DNA from: Pseudomonadota bacterium
GTDB taxonomy: Bacteria; Myxococcota_A; UBA9160; JADFDR01
Direction of reading: 5' to 3'
NCBI GenBank assembly: GCA_003353845.1
Contig: PIVT01000008.1
Span: 1 to 64,000 of the forward strand
DNA: 64,000 bases
Part shown: positions 37,804 to 47,900 of the stretch, piece after piece
Layout: each line of letters opens with the position of its first letter
How positions within the stretch are numbered: the first letter of the stretch is position 1
The notes under the pieces: generated by a model
What the model was told of the DNA's origin: nothing
The model's input: the letters and a program-made list of their open reading frames with translations, nothing else
Databases searched by the model: none
Made by a program: the position numbers and the translations under genes

Positions 37804-38748
37804 TCACCCCTCCGTCACCTTCGCCAGATCTGCCGTTTCATCTGTTTCAGGAGTTGAATTTTGAGAGGCTGTGCTCTCGCCTTCGACGGAAAGAGGTCGC
37901 ATCAAGGGCTTGTCCGCAACAACACCCCCGACTGCTGGAGCTGGCATCTGGCGCAGGTCTCTCCGCTCACCTGCCAGGATATCCTGCAACACCACGCGCA
38001 GTTCCGGCGCATCCAAGCCTCTGGTAATTTCTCCGCCCATCACGACCGAAATCATAGAGGTCTCTTCCGAGACCACGACCACCACCGCATCCGTTTCTTC
38101 CGTGATTCCCAGGGCTGCACGATGACGTGTTCCCAAACCTTCCGGCAAATCGGAACGGAGCGTCAGGGGCAAAATACAACCCGCATGGGAAACCCTGCCT
38201 TTCTGGATAATCACAGCACCGTCATGCAAAGGGGAATAAGGCAGGAATAACGACACCAACATTTCCTTGCTAACGGCGGCGTCGAGAAGCATCCCTGTCT
38301 CAACGGCTTCATCCAAATTATTATCACGCTCTAACACGATGAGCGCTCCAACCCGTTTCTGCGATAAGGACTTGGTCGCCTGGACCACCTCTTCCAGAAT
38401 CTGAGATTCTTCTCTTGCAGAAACCGAGGGGAAGAACCCACCACCCACTCGAGCCAAGGCTCGGCGAATGTCATGCTGAAAGAGCACGATGATGATCAAG
38501 ACCGCGGAGCCGAGGAAGTTCTCCAAGATCCAGTTCATTGTCGATAATTGGAACAGCTGCGAAGCCAGACTCGCGGTAATCAACAACAACAAGCCGAGAA
38601 TAATTTGAATGGCCCGTGTTCCGCGGATCAACATCAAGAGCCAGTAGATGACGCAAGCCACCAACACGATGTCCACGACATCCCAAATGGTCATGTTGGA
38701 TTGGACGTACACCCAAAAATCGATAAAGGGGCCGATGAAATCTTCCAT
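37804..38748 (-). CDS. cdaA: Diadenylate cyclase CdaA
   Basis: Makes c-di-AMP from two ATP at the inner membrane. 314 residues. Three N-terminal helices (about residues 10-80, including VDIVLVACVIYWLLMLI and ILGLLLLITASL) precede the DAC domain with the catalytic DGAVII and RHRAALGITEETDAVV motifs. A C-terminal tail of about 60 residues is less conserved. The ATG at 38748 shares a base with the folP TGA (TGATG), and a run of eight G just upstream forms the ribosome site. Confidence 0.95.
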   Translation of the reverse strand: MEDFIGPFIDFWVYVQSNMTIWDVVDIVLVACVIYWLLMLIRGTRAIQIILGLLLLITASLASQLFQLSTMNWILENFLGSAVLIIIVLFQHDIRRALARVGGGFFPSVSAREESQILEEVVQATKSLSQKRVGALIVLERDNNLDEAVETGMLLDAAVSKEMLVSLFLPYSPLHDGAVIIQKGRVSHAGCILPLTLRSDLPEGLGTRHRAALGITEETDAVVVVVSEETSMISVVMGGEITRGLDAPELRVVLQDILAGERRDLRQMPAPAVGGVVADKPLMRPLSVEGESTASQNSTPETDETADLAKVTEG

Positions 38749-39719
38749 CACTCCCCCCCCTCAGTCGATGGATGAAGAGCGGCTGCCTTTCGCAAGGCCT
38801 TTCCAACGGCAGCCACCTGGACCGCGCCTTCAACGTCGTGCACCCGAATCGCTTCTGCTCCGAGAAATACCGCAATGGCATCTGCGGCATGCGAAGCGGC
38901 GCTGCGATTGTCGACCGGCGCGCCCGTGACCACACCCAGAAAAGACTTGCGAGACGCGCCGATCAAGAGCGGACACTGTAATCGATCTCGCAGCACACCG
39001 AGGTTAGCGAGTAAGGCATAGGTGTCTTCTGCGGTTTTGCCGAAGCCCAATCCGGGATCGATCACAATCTTTTTCCGCGCAACCCCTGCTCTCATCGCTC
39101 GCTCAACCGAGCTTTGCAGTTCGTCACCCACTTCGCGCACGACATCTGCAAAGAAGGGGGCGGATTGCATGGTCTTGGGGTCGCCGCGCATGTGACCCAG
39201 GATGAGCCAAGCGTCTGCATCCGCAGCAACGCGCGCCAACTTTGGATCGCGATTCAAGCCAGAGACATCATTCACGATGGTGGCACCCGCACGAAGCGCA
39301 GCCTCCGCCACCTCCGCTTTCTGGGTATCAATGGAAATCGCAGGCACAGTCTTTAGATTTGAAATTCCAGGTTCAGAAAACTTCTTCACCAAGGACTCAA
39401 TGACGGGGAGTGTTCGTTTGATTTCAAGGGAAGCGGAGATTTCTTCGGAACCGGGACGAGTGGACTCACCACCGATATCAATCACATCTGCACCGGCGCG
39501 GGCCAAGGCACAACCCGCTTCCACAGCACCCTCAAGATCGAGCGCCATCGCTCCCGCTGCAGGAGCCACAAAGCGCCCCCCGTCGGAAAACGAGTCCGGC
39601 GTCACATTCAGTACGCCTAGTACTGTGACCCGGTCCTGTGAAAACAATGCCGCTCCCACCGCGAACTCCTTTGTCGACGAAACGCCGACGGCACACGGAT
39701 CAGCTTGGAAGGGGTTGAG
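38748..39719 (-). CDS. folP: Dihydropteroate synthase
   Basis: Joins p-aminobenzoate and the pterin pyrophosphate in folate synthesis; the sulfonamide target. About 323 residues from the ATG at 39719. Key motifs are LGVLNVTPDSFSDGG, DIGGESTRPG, NDVSG and DPGLGFGKTAEDTYALL. The first conserved segment begins near residue 32, so the exact start is uncertain; the start chosen overlaps the end of ftsH by 20 nt and has no strong ribosome site. It ends in EGGE at a G8 tract before the stop. Confidence 0.95.
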   Translation of the reverse strand, partial: LNPFQADPCAVGVSSTKEFAVGAALFSQDRVTVLGVLNVTPDSFSDGGRFVAPAAGAMALDLEGAVEAGCALARAGADVIDIGGESTRPGSEEISASLEIKRTLPVIESLVKKFSEPGISNLKTVPAISIDTQKAEVAEAALRAGATIVNDVSGLNRDPKLARVAADADAWLILGHMRGDPKTMQSAPFFADVVREVGDELQSSVERAMRAGVARKKIVIDPGLGFGKTAEDTYALLANLGVLRDRLQCPLLIGASRKSFLGVVTGAPVDNRSAASHAADAIAVFLGAEAIRVHDVEGAVQVAAVGKALRKAAALHPSTEGGE

Positions 39720-41649
39720 CATCCGGGATATCAGTCCCCGGAAACACTTCCTCTTCTTCGACTGGCTTCGGTGCACTTTTTTCCCCAGCCTCGCTTTCAC
39801 GAGCAGGTTCCACTTTGGAAACCAAGGGGATCGGGGGGAGTGGTTTCCCTTCAAGGAGGAGAGCTAAATCCTCCCTGTCGAGTGTTTCTCGCTCAAGCAA
39901 GGCCTCAGCAATGCAATCGAGCAGATCTCTCTTTTCGGTCAAAACTCGCTTAGCTTCAGTATAGCCTGCCTCAAGTATAACTTTTATTTCCAAATCGATG
40001 TTTTCAGCCGTCTTCTCGCTCATTTCCTTGGTGGCCGCCAAATCTCGTCCCAAGAAGACATCGTGCCCATCGCCTCCGTAATAGACGGGGCCGATGCGCT
40101 CACTCATGCCGTAATCGCACACCATGGAACGAGCCAGGGCCGTGGCCTGCTTCAAATCGTTGGATGCACCTGTGGAGAATTCATCGAATACCAGATCCTC
40201 TGCAGCGCGACCTCCCATGGCATGCTGAATGCGTGCCGTGAGTTGATTCTTGTTCAAGCTGTACTGATCCTCGGTAGGCATGGTCAAAGTGAGTCCCAAA
40301 GCCATACCGCGCGGGATGATCGTCACCTTATGCACTGGATCGGCATCTTTGTTCATCATGGCCACGAGGGCATGCCCACCTTCGTGGTAGGCTGTCATAC
40401 GCTTGTCTTCCTCGCTCATGACGAGGCTTCGGCGTTCCGTGCCCAAGGTAACTTTGTCTTTGGCGCCTTCGAAATGCCTCATCTCGACGCGCGCCCCATC
40501 ATGCTTGGCCGCCAACAACGCCGCTTCGTTGACAAGATTCTGCAGGTCGGCCCCGGAGAAACCCGGGGTTCCCCGCGCCAGGATTTCAAGGTCGACATCG
40601 TCGTCCATGGGAACGCCCTTGGTATGCACGCGCAAAATGGCCAAACGCCCGCGCAAATCGGGTAGAGGCACCACTACCCGGCGATCGAAGCGACCAGGGC
40701 GCAACAAGGCTGGGTCGAGAACATCGGGTCGATTCGTAGCAGCAATCAAGATGACGCCTTCATTGCTTGAGAAACCATCCATCTCAACCAAAAGCTGGTT
40801 CAGGGTTTGCTCGCGCTCGTCGTGTCCACCCCCCATACCTGCACCACGATGACGGCCGACGGCGTCAATCTCGTCGATGAAGATAATACAGGGAGCATTC
40901 TTGAGGCCCTGCTGAAACAAGTCGCGCACACGTGAGGCACCGACACCAACAAACATCTCCACAAAGTCTGAACCTGAAATCGAGAAGAAAGGAACACCGG
41001 CTTCGCCAGCCACGGCACGCGCCAGCAAGGTCTTTCCCGTACCGGGAGTCCCTACCAACAGCACACCCTTTGGAATTCGCGCACCGAGACGTGTGAACTT
41101 CTTTGGCTCACGCAGGAAATCGATGATCTCTTCCAACTCGGCCTTGGATTCTTCCGCGCCCGCAACATCATCAAAGGTGACGGGTTGATCCGTTTCATTG
41201 AGTAAGCGAGCCCGGCTCTTTCCGAAGCTCATGGCCTTGCCACCGCCCGCCTGCATCTGACGAATAAAGAAGATCCACACCCCGACGATCAGAATAAAGG
41301 GGGCCATGGTAATCAAGAGACTCTTCCACATGGGTGGACCGGAATCCGGCTTGGCCTCTATCTTCAAGCCGGATGCCGCCAATTCCTTGATCAGGTCATT
41401 GTCGATCACGGGCGCATAAACGCTGAATTTACCTGTCTTGGCTCCGCCGGAATACTCCCCCGTAATGAGGCCCGTTCCCTGCTCCAAGACAATTTCTTCG
41501 ATTTCAGAGTCCCGTACGGCTTCTTGAAAGGCGCTAAAGGTGATTTCATCTACCTGGTTCTCGGTCTGCTTCACCATGCTCACAAACAAGAGCAGGGTCA
41601 TGAGAATGACCGTCCAGAGGGCTAAATTCTTAAAGATCTTTTGATTCAC
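39700..41649 (-). CDS. ftsH: ATP-dependent zinc metalloprotease FtsH
   Basis: Hexameric inner-membrane AAA+ protease for membrane proteins and regulators. 649 residues. Two membrane helices (near 8-25 and 110-132) flank a small periplasmic domain. The AAA module has Walker [14 protein letters not shown], Walker [13 protein letters not shown] and the SRH ([17 protein letters not shown]). The zinc motif reads HEGGHAL (HExxH), followed by a Glu/Pro-rich C-tail. GTG start with AAAGGA 5 nt upstream. It lies 50 nt downstream of tilS. Confidence 0.98.
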   Translation of the reverse strand: MNQKIFKNLALWTVILMTLLLFVSMVKQTENQVDEITFSAFQEAVRDSEIEEIVLEQGTGLITGEYSGGAKTGKFSVYAPVIDNDLIKELAASGLKIEAKPDSGPPMWKSLLITMAPFILIVGVWIFFIRQMQAGGGKAMSFGKSRARLLNETDQPVTFDDVAGAEESKAELEEIIDFLREPKKFTRLGARIPKGVLLVGTPGTGKTLLARAVAGEAGVPFFSISGSDFVEMFVGVGASRVRDLFQQGLKNAPCIIFIDEIDAVGRHRGAGMGGGHDEREQTLNQLLVEMDGFSSNEGVILIAATNRPDVLDPALLRPGRFDRRVVVPLPDLRGRLAILRVHTKGVPMDDDVDLEILARGTPGFSGADLQNLVNEAALLAAKHDGARVEMRHFEGAKDKVTLGTERRSLVMSEEDKRMTAYHEGGHALVAMMNKDADPVHKVTIIPRGMALGLTLTMPTEDQYSLNKNQLTARIQHAMGGRAAEDLVFDEFSTGASNDLKQATALARSMVCDYGMSERIGPVYYGGDGHDVFLGRDLAATKEMSEKTAENIDLEIKVILEAGYTEAKRVLTEKRDLLDCIAEALLERETLDREDLALLLEGKPLPPIPLVSKVEPARESEAGEKSAPKPVEEEEVFPGTDIPDAQPLPS

Positions 41650-41699
41650 GTGCTTCCTTTGCTCTCGGGAAAATTTAATAAGGCCCCGATTTTCGGTAT

Positions 41700-42716
41700 C
41701 TAACTTACCACGCTACCCGAACTGGCACCCGGCGCAATCAGCCAAAAGCGCTCTCGCTCACACTGCAACTGCAACTTGCCCGGCAACTCAATACGCGTTC
41801 CGTTGCTTCCCTGGCGCCAAAACACCATTACGCGCTCTAGGTGTTTTGCCGTCGCTTCGCGCCCCTGGCCCATTTCCTCAAAAGCCATCCTAGCCAGACG
41901 CAACACCAGTGCATCTGGCAATTCGCTCCAACCGTCTCGCTGCACCTCTAACCCATCGGGAAAGTTACGGAATCGCTTAACCGCTTCCGCTTCCACCTGC
42001 TGCTGAATCCAGTCACTATCCCTGCGCTGAGCCTTGGCCAATTGTGCCAGGGCATGGATCAGCCTCGGATTGAACTCCTCAGCCAACCTGGGCATCCACA
42101 AAGATCGTAGAGCGTTACGCCGGTAGGCAGGATTCTTGTTGGACGAATCATCACGCCAAGAAAGTTTATTTTTCCGCGCAAAATCCAGGATTTCGGACCG
42201 ACTGACCTTTAATAAAGGCCGCACGACTCGCCCGGCATGCCCGATCTCTGGAATTCCACACAATCCATCAGGCCCGGTTCCCCTCAAGATGCGCAATAAA
42301 ATCGTCTCGGCCTGATCGTCCAAATGGTGGGCAGTTGCGATGTACTGAACCCCCAGTTCCTCCCCCATCTCCAACAGCGCGCAATAGCGCAACTTGCGTG
42401 CCGCCTCTTGCAGGGTCATGCGTTGCCGACCGCTTTGCTCCTGACGCAAGCCCTTGGGATCGATGGATCTCACGGCCAAGGGCACACCCAAGGCCCCGGC
42501 CAGTTCTCTCACAAAGCTTTCGTCTGTCTCAGATTCCTCGCCGCGCAATTCATGGTTCACGTGCAAGGCACAAACCTCTAGCTCCAGGCGATGTGCCAAA
42601 CCTTGCAAGGCGACCAGAAGACTGACGGAGTCCACGCCACCTGACAGCGCCACGGCAACGGATTGGCCCCGCAACCTCAACTCGGCGACTGCGTGCTCAA
42701 GCTTTGTTAGGAGCAC
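41700..42716 (-). CDS. tilS: tRNA(Ile)-lysidine synthase
   Basis: Converts C34 of the CAU-anticodon tRNA-Ile to lysidine so that AUA is read as Ile. 338 residues. PP-loop ALSGGVDSVSLL, then HVNHELRGEESETDE, TAHHLDDQAETILLRILRGTG and RPLLKVSRSEI. The C-terminal region is short compared with E. coli TilS. GTG start with GAGG 7 nt upstream. The tilS-ftsH order is conserved in many bacteria. Confidence 0.95.
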   Translation of the reverse strand: MLLTKLEHAVAELRLRGQSVAVALSGGVDSVSLLVALQGLAHRLELEVCALHVNHELRGEESETDESFVRELAGALGVPLAVRSIDPKGLRQEQSGRQRMTLQEAARKLRYCALLEMGEELGVQYIATAHHLDDQAETILLRILRGTGPDGLCGIPEIGHAGRVVRPLLKVSRSEILDFARKNKLSWRDDSSNKNPAYRRNALRSLWMPRLAEEFNPRLIHALAQLAKAQRRDSDWIQQQVEAEAVKRFRNFPDGLEVQRDGWSELPDALVLRLARMAFEEMGQGREATAKHLERVMVFWRQGSNGTRIELPGKLQLQCERERFWLIAPGASSGSVVS

Positions 42717-42773
42717 AGAAAGACCTCACTTACTAAGGACGATTGGAACAAGAACAGAAAATAGAGCCAGTAA

Positions 42774-43442
42774 TCAATTTGCAATCAGCAAGAGCAGACG
42801 ATTCCCGACTTTCTCCGCCAGATTGGCGACTTCTTCGGCCCAACCGAGCCACTGGTACCAAAAGAAGGTATCAACGCCCAATTCTTTTTCGATGCTAAAC
42901 AGCGCTTGCAACGCCACCTCACCCGCTCGATCCGCTTCCGTTTCGAAGGCCCCCAACTCGCGAATCATCGCTTCCACACGCTCGACTTCACGTCCGCGAA
43001 AGCCCGTTTCGACCAGTTCGTCGAGTTCATTCACCACGGTTTCCGCCATCTCACAGGTGATCACCACCGTACGAGCGAGCTCACGCACAGAATCTCGCAT
43101 GGCTTCCGGCAAGATCATGCCGCGCATGGCGGCCAATTCCGCCATGTCTTGTACACGATCGGCGATGGAATCCTGATAATCCAGAATCTCTAGCATGTCG
43201 CGACGCTCCATGGCCATGAACAGGCGCTTGGGCAGGTGGCCACGGATATCGTGCTTGAGTTCGTCGGCTTTGTGCTCGAGATCATCGATTTGGGTTCGGC
43301 AAATGGCGATCTTGTCGAGATCTCCCTCGGACATCGCTTCGATGAGCGGAGCCATTTCCCGCGCACAACTCACGGCGGCTGCCATATGCCTTTGCATCGG
43401 TCGAACGGGTGATCGGCCAAAAAGTTCTGTGATCATCGACAT
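42774..43442 (-). CDS. DUF47 / PhoU-like Pit accessory protein
   Basis: About 222 residues, all alpha-helical, with FGRSPVRPMQRHM, E..AD..K..IR.HLPK and YQDSIADRVQD, the TIGR00153/DUF47 pattern. Such PhoU-like proteins bind metal clusters and regulate the low-affinity phosphate transporter beside which they are encoded; here pit starts 33 nt upstream. The ATG at 43442 has AAAGGG 8 nt upstream and is chosen over the GTG at 43451. Confidence 0.9.
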   Translation of the reverse strand: MSMITELFGRSPVRPMQRHMAAAVSCAREMAPLIEAMSEGDLDKIAICRTQIDDLEHKADELKHDIRGHLPKRLFMAMERRDMLEILDYQDSIADRVQDMAELAAMRGMILPEAMRDSVRELARTVVITCEMAETVVNELDELVETGFRGREVERVEAMIRELGAFETEADRAGEVALQALFSIEKELGVDTFFWYQWLGWAEEVANLAEKVGNRLLLLIAN

Positions 43443-43475
43443 AGTTGGCACCCTTTCATAAACAAGCCCACGGTA

Positions 43476-44744
43476 CTAGTAAAGCACGGCCTTAAAGATG
43501 TAAAAGAACAGAATCGATAACGCGGCGCCCGTGGGCAGCGTCGCCACCCAAGACAAAGCAATGGTACCCACCACACGGCCATCCAGCGCACCAATTCCGC
43601 GGGCCAATCCCACACCCAGCACTCCACCTACCAAGGTATGTGTGGTCGAAACCGGAATGCCCATTTTGGAGGCGATCACGATGGTGATGGCCGCCCCAAG
43701 CTCCGCCGCAAAGCCGCGACTGGGGGTCAGTTCTGTAATTTTCTTTCCCACCGTCTCCATCACCCTGTAGCCATAAGTAGCCAAGCCGATGACGATTCCC
43801 ACGCCTCCCAAGCCCAGCATCCACAAAGGCACTCCTGCCTTGGCGCCTACGACCCCGTCTTGTGCGGCTGAAACCACTGCCGCCAGGGGACCGATGGCAT
43901 TGGCCACATCGTTGGAACCATGTGCAAAGGCAACGGCACAGGCCGTCATTACCTGAAGAGATGCAAAGATTTTTTCCACACTGGCGTAGTGGAAAGCGCG
44001 ATCCGCATCTTTGTCGACACGGATTCGGGCGAGGGAGAAATGACCAATCACCGCACCTGCACCCGAGATCAGAACAGATAGTAGAAAGGCTTGCCCGAAA
44101 CTGAAATCGAGATGGAGATTTTTCAACCCTTTAAAGAGAGTGACCAGGCAGATGGTAAAGAGAACGACAAAGACGTAATACGGGCCTGCTTTTTTCGCAC
44201 GCTCCATGGGGTGGTCGTGATCCAAGATTGCGATCTGTGTGGTTCGGAAAATCCAGAAGGCAAAAATGCCGCCCAGCAAGGGAGAGGTTAGCCAGGACAG
44301 TACGATGGTTCCCACCTTGCCCCACTCGACAGCGTCAACTCCCAGCGCGGCCGCACCAAAACCAACGATGGCGCCGACGATGGAATGCGTTGTAGACACG
44401 GGCCAACCCATTCGGCTGGCAATGAGCAGCCAGGTTGCTGCTGCCGCCAGTGAACCCAACATGCCGCAGATCAACAACTCGGGTTCTCCGCTAAAGGCGT
44501 TCACATCCAAAATGCCTTTGCGAATGGTGCTCGTGACTTCTCCTCCGACTAGAAAGGCGCCCGCGAATTCGAAAATTGCCGCGACGAGGATGGCCTGCTT
44601 CACCGTCAATGCACCGGCGCCCACGCTGGTACCCATGGCGTTGGCCACATCGTTGGCACCGATGGCCCAGGCCATGTAAAAGCCCATCAGGGCGGCCATT
44701 AAAATCGGTAAATTCTGGGGGGAGATTAAAGTTTGCAGGTCCAT
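43476..44744 (-). CDS. pit: Low-affinity inorganic phosphate transporter (Pit family)
   Basis: PiT-type symporter that carries metal-phosphate or phosphate with cations. 422 residues and about ten membrane helices. The inverted-repeat signature appears twice: GANDVANAMGTSVGAGAL near residue 30 and GSNDVANAIGPLAAV near residue 275; the paired GMPVSTTHS-type loops are GWPVSTTHSIVGAIVG and GIPVSTTHTLVGGVLG. ATG start with GGAAG 5 nt upstream. A promoter with an internal dyad lies about 55-85 bp upstream. Confidence 0.95.
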   Translation of the reverse strand: MDLQTLISPQNLPILMAALMGFYMAWAIGANDVANAMGTSVGAGALTVKQAILVAAIFEFAGAFLVGGEVTSTIRKGILDVNAFSGEPELLICGMLGSLAAAATWLLIASRMGWPVSTTHSIVGAIVGFGAAALGVDAVEWGKVGTIVLSWLTSPLLGGIFAFWIFRTTQIAILDHDHPMERAKKAGPYYVFVVLFTICLVTLFKGLKNLHLDFSFGQAFLLSVLISGAGAVIGHFSLARIRVDKDADRAFHYASVEKIFASLQVMTACAVAFAHGSNDVANAIGPLAAVVSAAQDGVVGAKAGVPLWMLGLGGVGIVIGLATYGYRVMETVGKKITELTPSRGFAAELGAAITIVIASKMGIPVSTTHTLVGGVLGVGLARGIGALDGRVVGTIALSWVATLPTGAALSILFFYIFKAVLY

Positions 44745-44798
44745 TCAGGCTTCCAAATGAAGAGGGGCTTTTCTCGCGTCCACTTAAATCAGCGGCAA

Positions 44799-44828
44799 TG
44801 TATACGCAGGAATTTGATCCTGCTACAA
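44799..44828 (-). promoter_or_regulatory. Candidate pit promoter with dyad in the spacer
   Basis: Minus strand TTGTAG (44828-44823), 18-bp spacer, TATACA (44804-44799). The spacer holds most of a perfect 6-bp inverted repeat GCAGGA/TCCTGC (44806-44811, 44818-44823), which would suit a repressor. No Pho-box-like 11-bp repeats are present here. Confidence 0.35.
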
Positions 44829-44939
44829 CTTCCTTTGCCTCCAGAGAAAATAAATTTCGGGCGGAACAATCAGAGCCAGAAGAGCCGCTGAATACAGGCC
44901 TCTAAACAGGGCAGCGGCGCTCCATTTCATCATCCCTTT

Positions 44940-44967
44940 CCTGTTTGCGAAGCGCCTCGCAAGCAGG
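44940..44967 (-). terminator. Stem-loop after cusA
   Basis: An 11-bp stem with one G-T pair (CCTGTTTGCGA with TCGCAAGCAGG) and a 6-nt loop starts 15 nt after the cusA stop. It lacks a U-run, so it may be a factor-assisted terminator or 3'-end stabiliser of the copper-efflux mRNA. The rest of 44745-44981 shows no gene. Confidence 0.5.
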
Positions 44968-44981
44968 AAGGTTTGGCCGCA

Positions 44982-47900
44982 CTATTCTTTTTTCCTCTGC
45001 CCGCCCTCGGGCCCGTTCATCACGGTCAATCTACGAACCTCCAGACCCTTCCAGAGAAAATAGATCGCTGGAAGCACAACCAACGTAAGTACCGTGGAAG
45101 AAACCAACCCTCCCACCATGGGAGCTGCAATCCGCTTCATCACGCGGGTGCCGGTTTCCGTGCCGAACATAATGGGAAGCAGACCGATGAGCGTTGTCGA
45201 GACAGTCATCAACATCGGGCGAACGCGCTCCACAGCCCCTTCAGCCACGGATCGTTTGAGATCCTCCAATCCATTCATCCGTCCTTCTCGGACATACCGG
45301 TCATAGCTCTCATCGAGGTAGACCAACATGACAACTCCCGTTTCAGCAGCGAGACCCGCAAGAGCGATGAAGCCGACGCCGACCGCGATGGAGAGATTGA
45401 AATCCAGCAGATACATGAGCCACAATCCGCCCACGGGTGCAAAGAGAATGGTTCCAGTCATGACGATCAGGCTTTCCCCGATCTGTCGGAAATGCAGGTA
45501 AAGCAGAAGGAAGATAATCCCAAGCGTCAGCGGAACGACTACTTTAAGCCGCTCGTTCGCTCGTTGCATGTACTCGTACTGACCCGACCACACAATGGAG
45601 ACACCCGCTGGCAACTTCACCTGCTTCTCCACCACCTCTCGCGCCATCTTCACATATCCTCCCAGATCACTTGTCGTCAGATCGACGAACACCCAGGCTG
45701 AACGGCGAGCGTTCTCGCTCTTGATCCCTGGCGGGCCCTTCGTGACACGAATATCAGCGACCTGAGCGAGCGGAACGGTATGCCCCATAGGCGTAGGAAC
45801 CGCGACTCGAGCCAAGGTCTCAAGATCGTTTCGCAGTTCCCGCGGAAAGCGCAGATTCACGGGATAACGCTCCAAGCCCTCCACCGTCTCGGTCACGTTC
45901 ATTCCACCGATGGCCGAGCTAATGATCATCTGCACATCGGCCACATTCAGTCCGTAACGCGCTGCTTGTTCCCGACGCACCCGTATGTCGATGTAGTTTC
46001 CGCCGACGACGCGTTCTGCGTAGACGGAGGCCGTACCCGGGAGCTGGCTAACGATTCCTTCGATCTCCTGACCGAGTGCAGAGAGTTCTTCGAGATCGTC
46101 TCCCATGAGCTTGATACCGATGGGCGTTTTAATTCCTGTCGCCAACATGTCAATACGAGTCTTGATGGGCATGGTCCACGCGTTGGTCACGCCTGGAAAC
46201 TGCACCATTCCATCGAGTTCCCGCACGATATCCCCGATTCGCTTTCCCTTCGGCCATTCTTCGTGCGGTGTCAAAATGATCGTCGTCTCAATCATGGTGA
46301 GCGGTGCCGGATCGGTCGCCGTCTCTGCGCGCCCGATCTTGCCCAAGACGTGAGCCACTTGAGGATGCTGTACGATGACCCGATCAGTCTGCTGCAAGAG
46401 TTCACGCGCCTTGGTGATGGAGATCCCCGGCGGCGTAGTCGGCATGTACAGAATATCGCCCTCGTTGAGTGGCGGCATAAACTCGCTTCCGAGTTGACTC
46501 AATGGCCAAGAGGTTGCGAGCACAACGAAGACCGCGCCCAAGACAATGGATTTGGGATAGCGAAGCGCAACTCGATTCACGGGGCGGAACCCGCCAATTA
46601 GCAGCTTTGAAAGTGGATTGTCCCGCTCCGGGCGTATGTTCCCACGCACGAGGTAGAACATGAGGACTGGGATGAGGGTGATGGCCAGTACCGCACTCGC
46701 CGCCATGGCGAAAGTCTTGGTATAGGCAAGCGGTGCGAACAAGCGACCCTCTTGCTGCTCCAAGGAAAACACCGGGAGAAAAGAAACGGTAACGATGAGA
46801 AGTGAGAAGAAGAGTGCCGGGCCGACCTCTTGAGCCGACTTGAGCACAAGATCCAACTGATCGCCATCGGGTTCGCGCTCGCGATGCTTGTGCAGGTTCT
46901 CCACCATCACGACAGAAGCATCGACCATCACACCAATGGCAATAGCGATACCCCCCAGGCTCATGATGTTGGCGCTCAAACCCATCCATCGCATTGCGAT
47001 AAAGGCGACAAGAATTCCAACTGGCAATGTAAAAATAGCGACCAGTGATGACCTGAAATGCAGCAAGAAAATGATGCAAACAAGTGCGACCACGGCCATT
47101 TCTTCGATCAGCTTCTGACGAAGTGTATCGATGGCACGCCGAATCAATTGAGAGCGGTCATAGGAGACATGGATTTCTACCCCTTCGGGTAGCCCTCTCT
47201 TCAACTCTTCGATCCGGCTCTTTACCCGTTCGATGACCTCAAGCGCATTGCCGCCGAACCGAACGAGCACGATACCGGTAACCACCTCGCCCTCTCCGTT
47301 CATTTCCACCAGACCACGACGTACTTCGGGACCAATTTGAACGTGGGCGACCTGTCGTAATAAAATTGGCGCATGGCCTTCTGGATCGATTCCAACAGGG
47401 ATGGTCTCCAAGTCATCAATGGATTCGATATAGCCTTGGCCACGCACCATGAATTCCGTCTCAGCCATCTCGATAAGACGACCCCCTGTGTCCAGGTTCG
47501 CCCTTTGAATGGCTGTCCTTACCTGAGGAATCGTTACTCCAAAGGCACGTAATTTTTCCGGGTCCACCTCGACCTGGTACTGCTTTACGAACCCCCCGAT
47601 GGAAGCAACTTCCGAAACACCCTGTTGGCTCATCAAGTCATATCGGAAATACCAGTCTTGTAGAGAGCGAAGCTCCGCGAGATCAATGCCCATGAAATTC
47701 CCAGCACGCAGCAGTTCTTCGCGTGAGATATGCTCGTCTCGGTCCGCATCAAAACCGTCGATGAGAAATCCAATGGACTCCGACTGATAGGAATCGAGAG
47801 TCTTGGTCGCTGGAGGTGCGCCAGTTTTAAAGAACTCCCGCAACTGCTCTTTCGAGTAGACTGCGACTTCCTCATCGGCTCGGTTTTTATTCTCAGGTTC

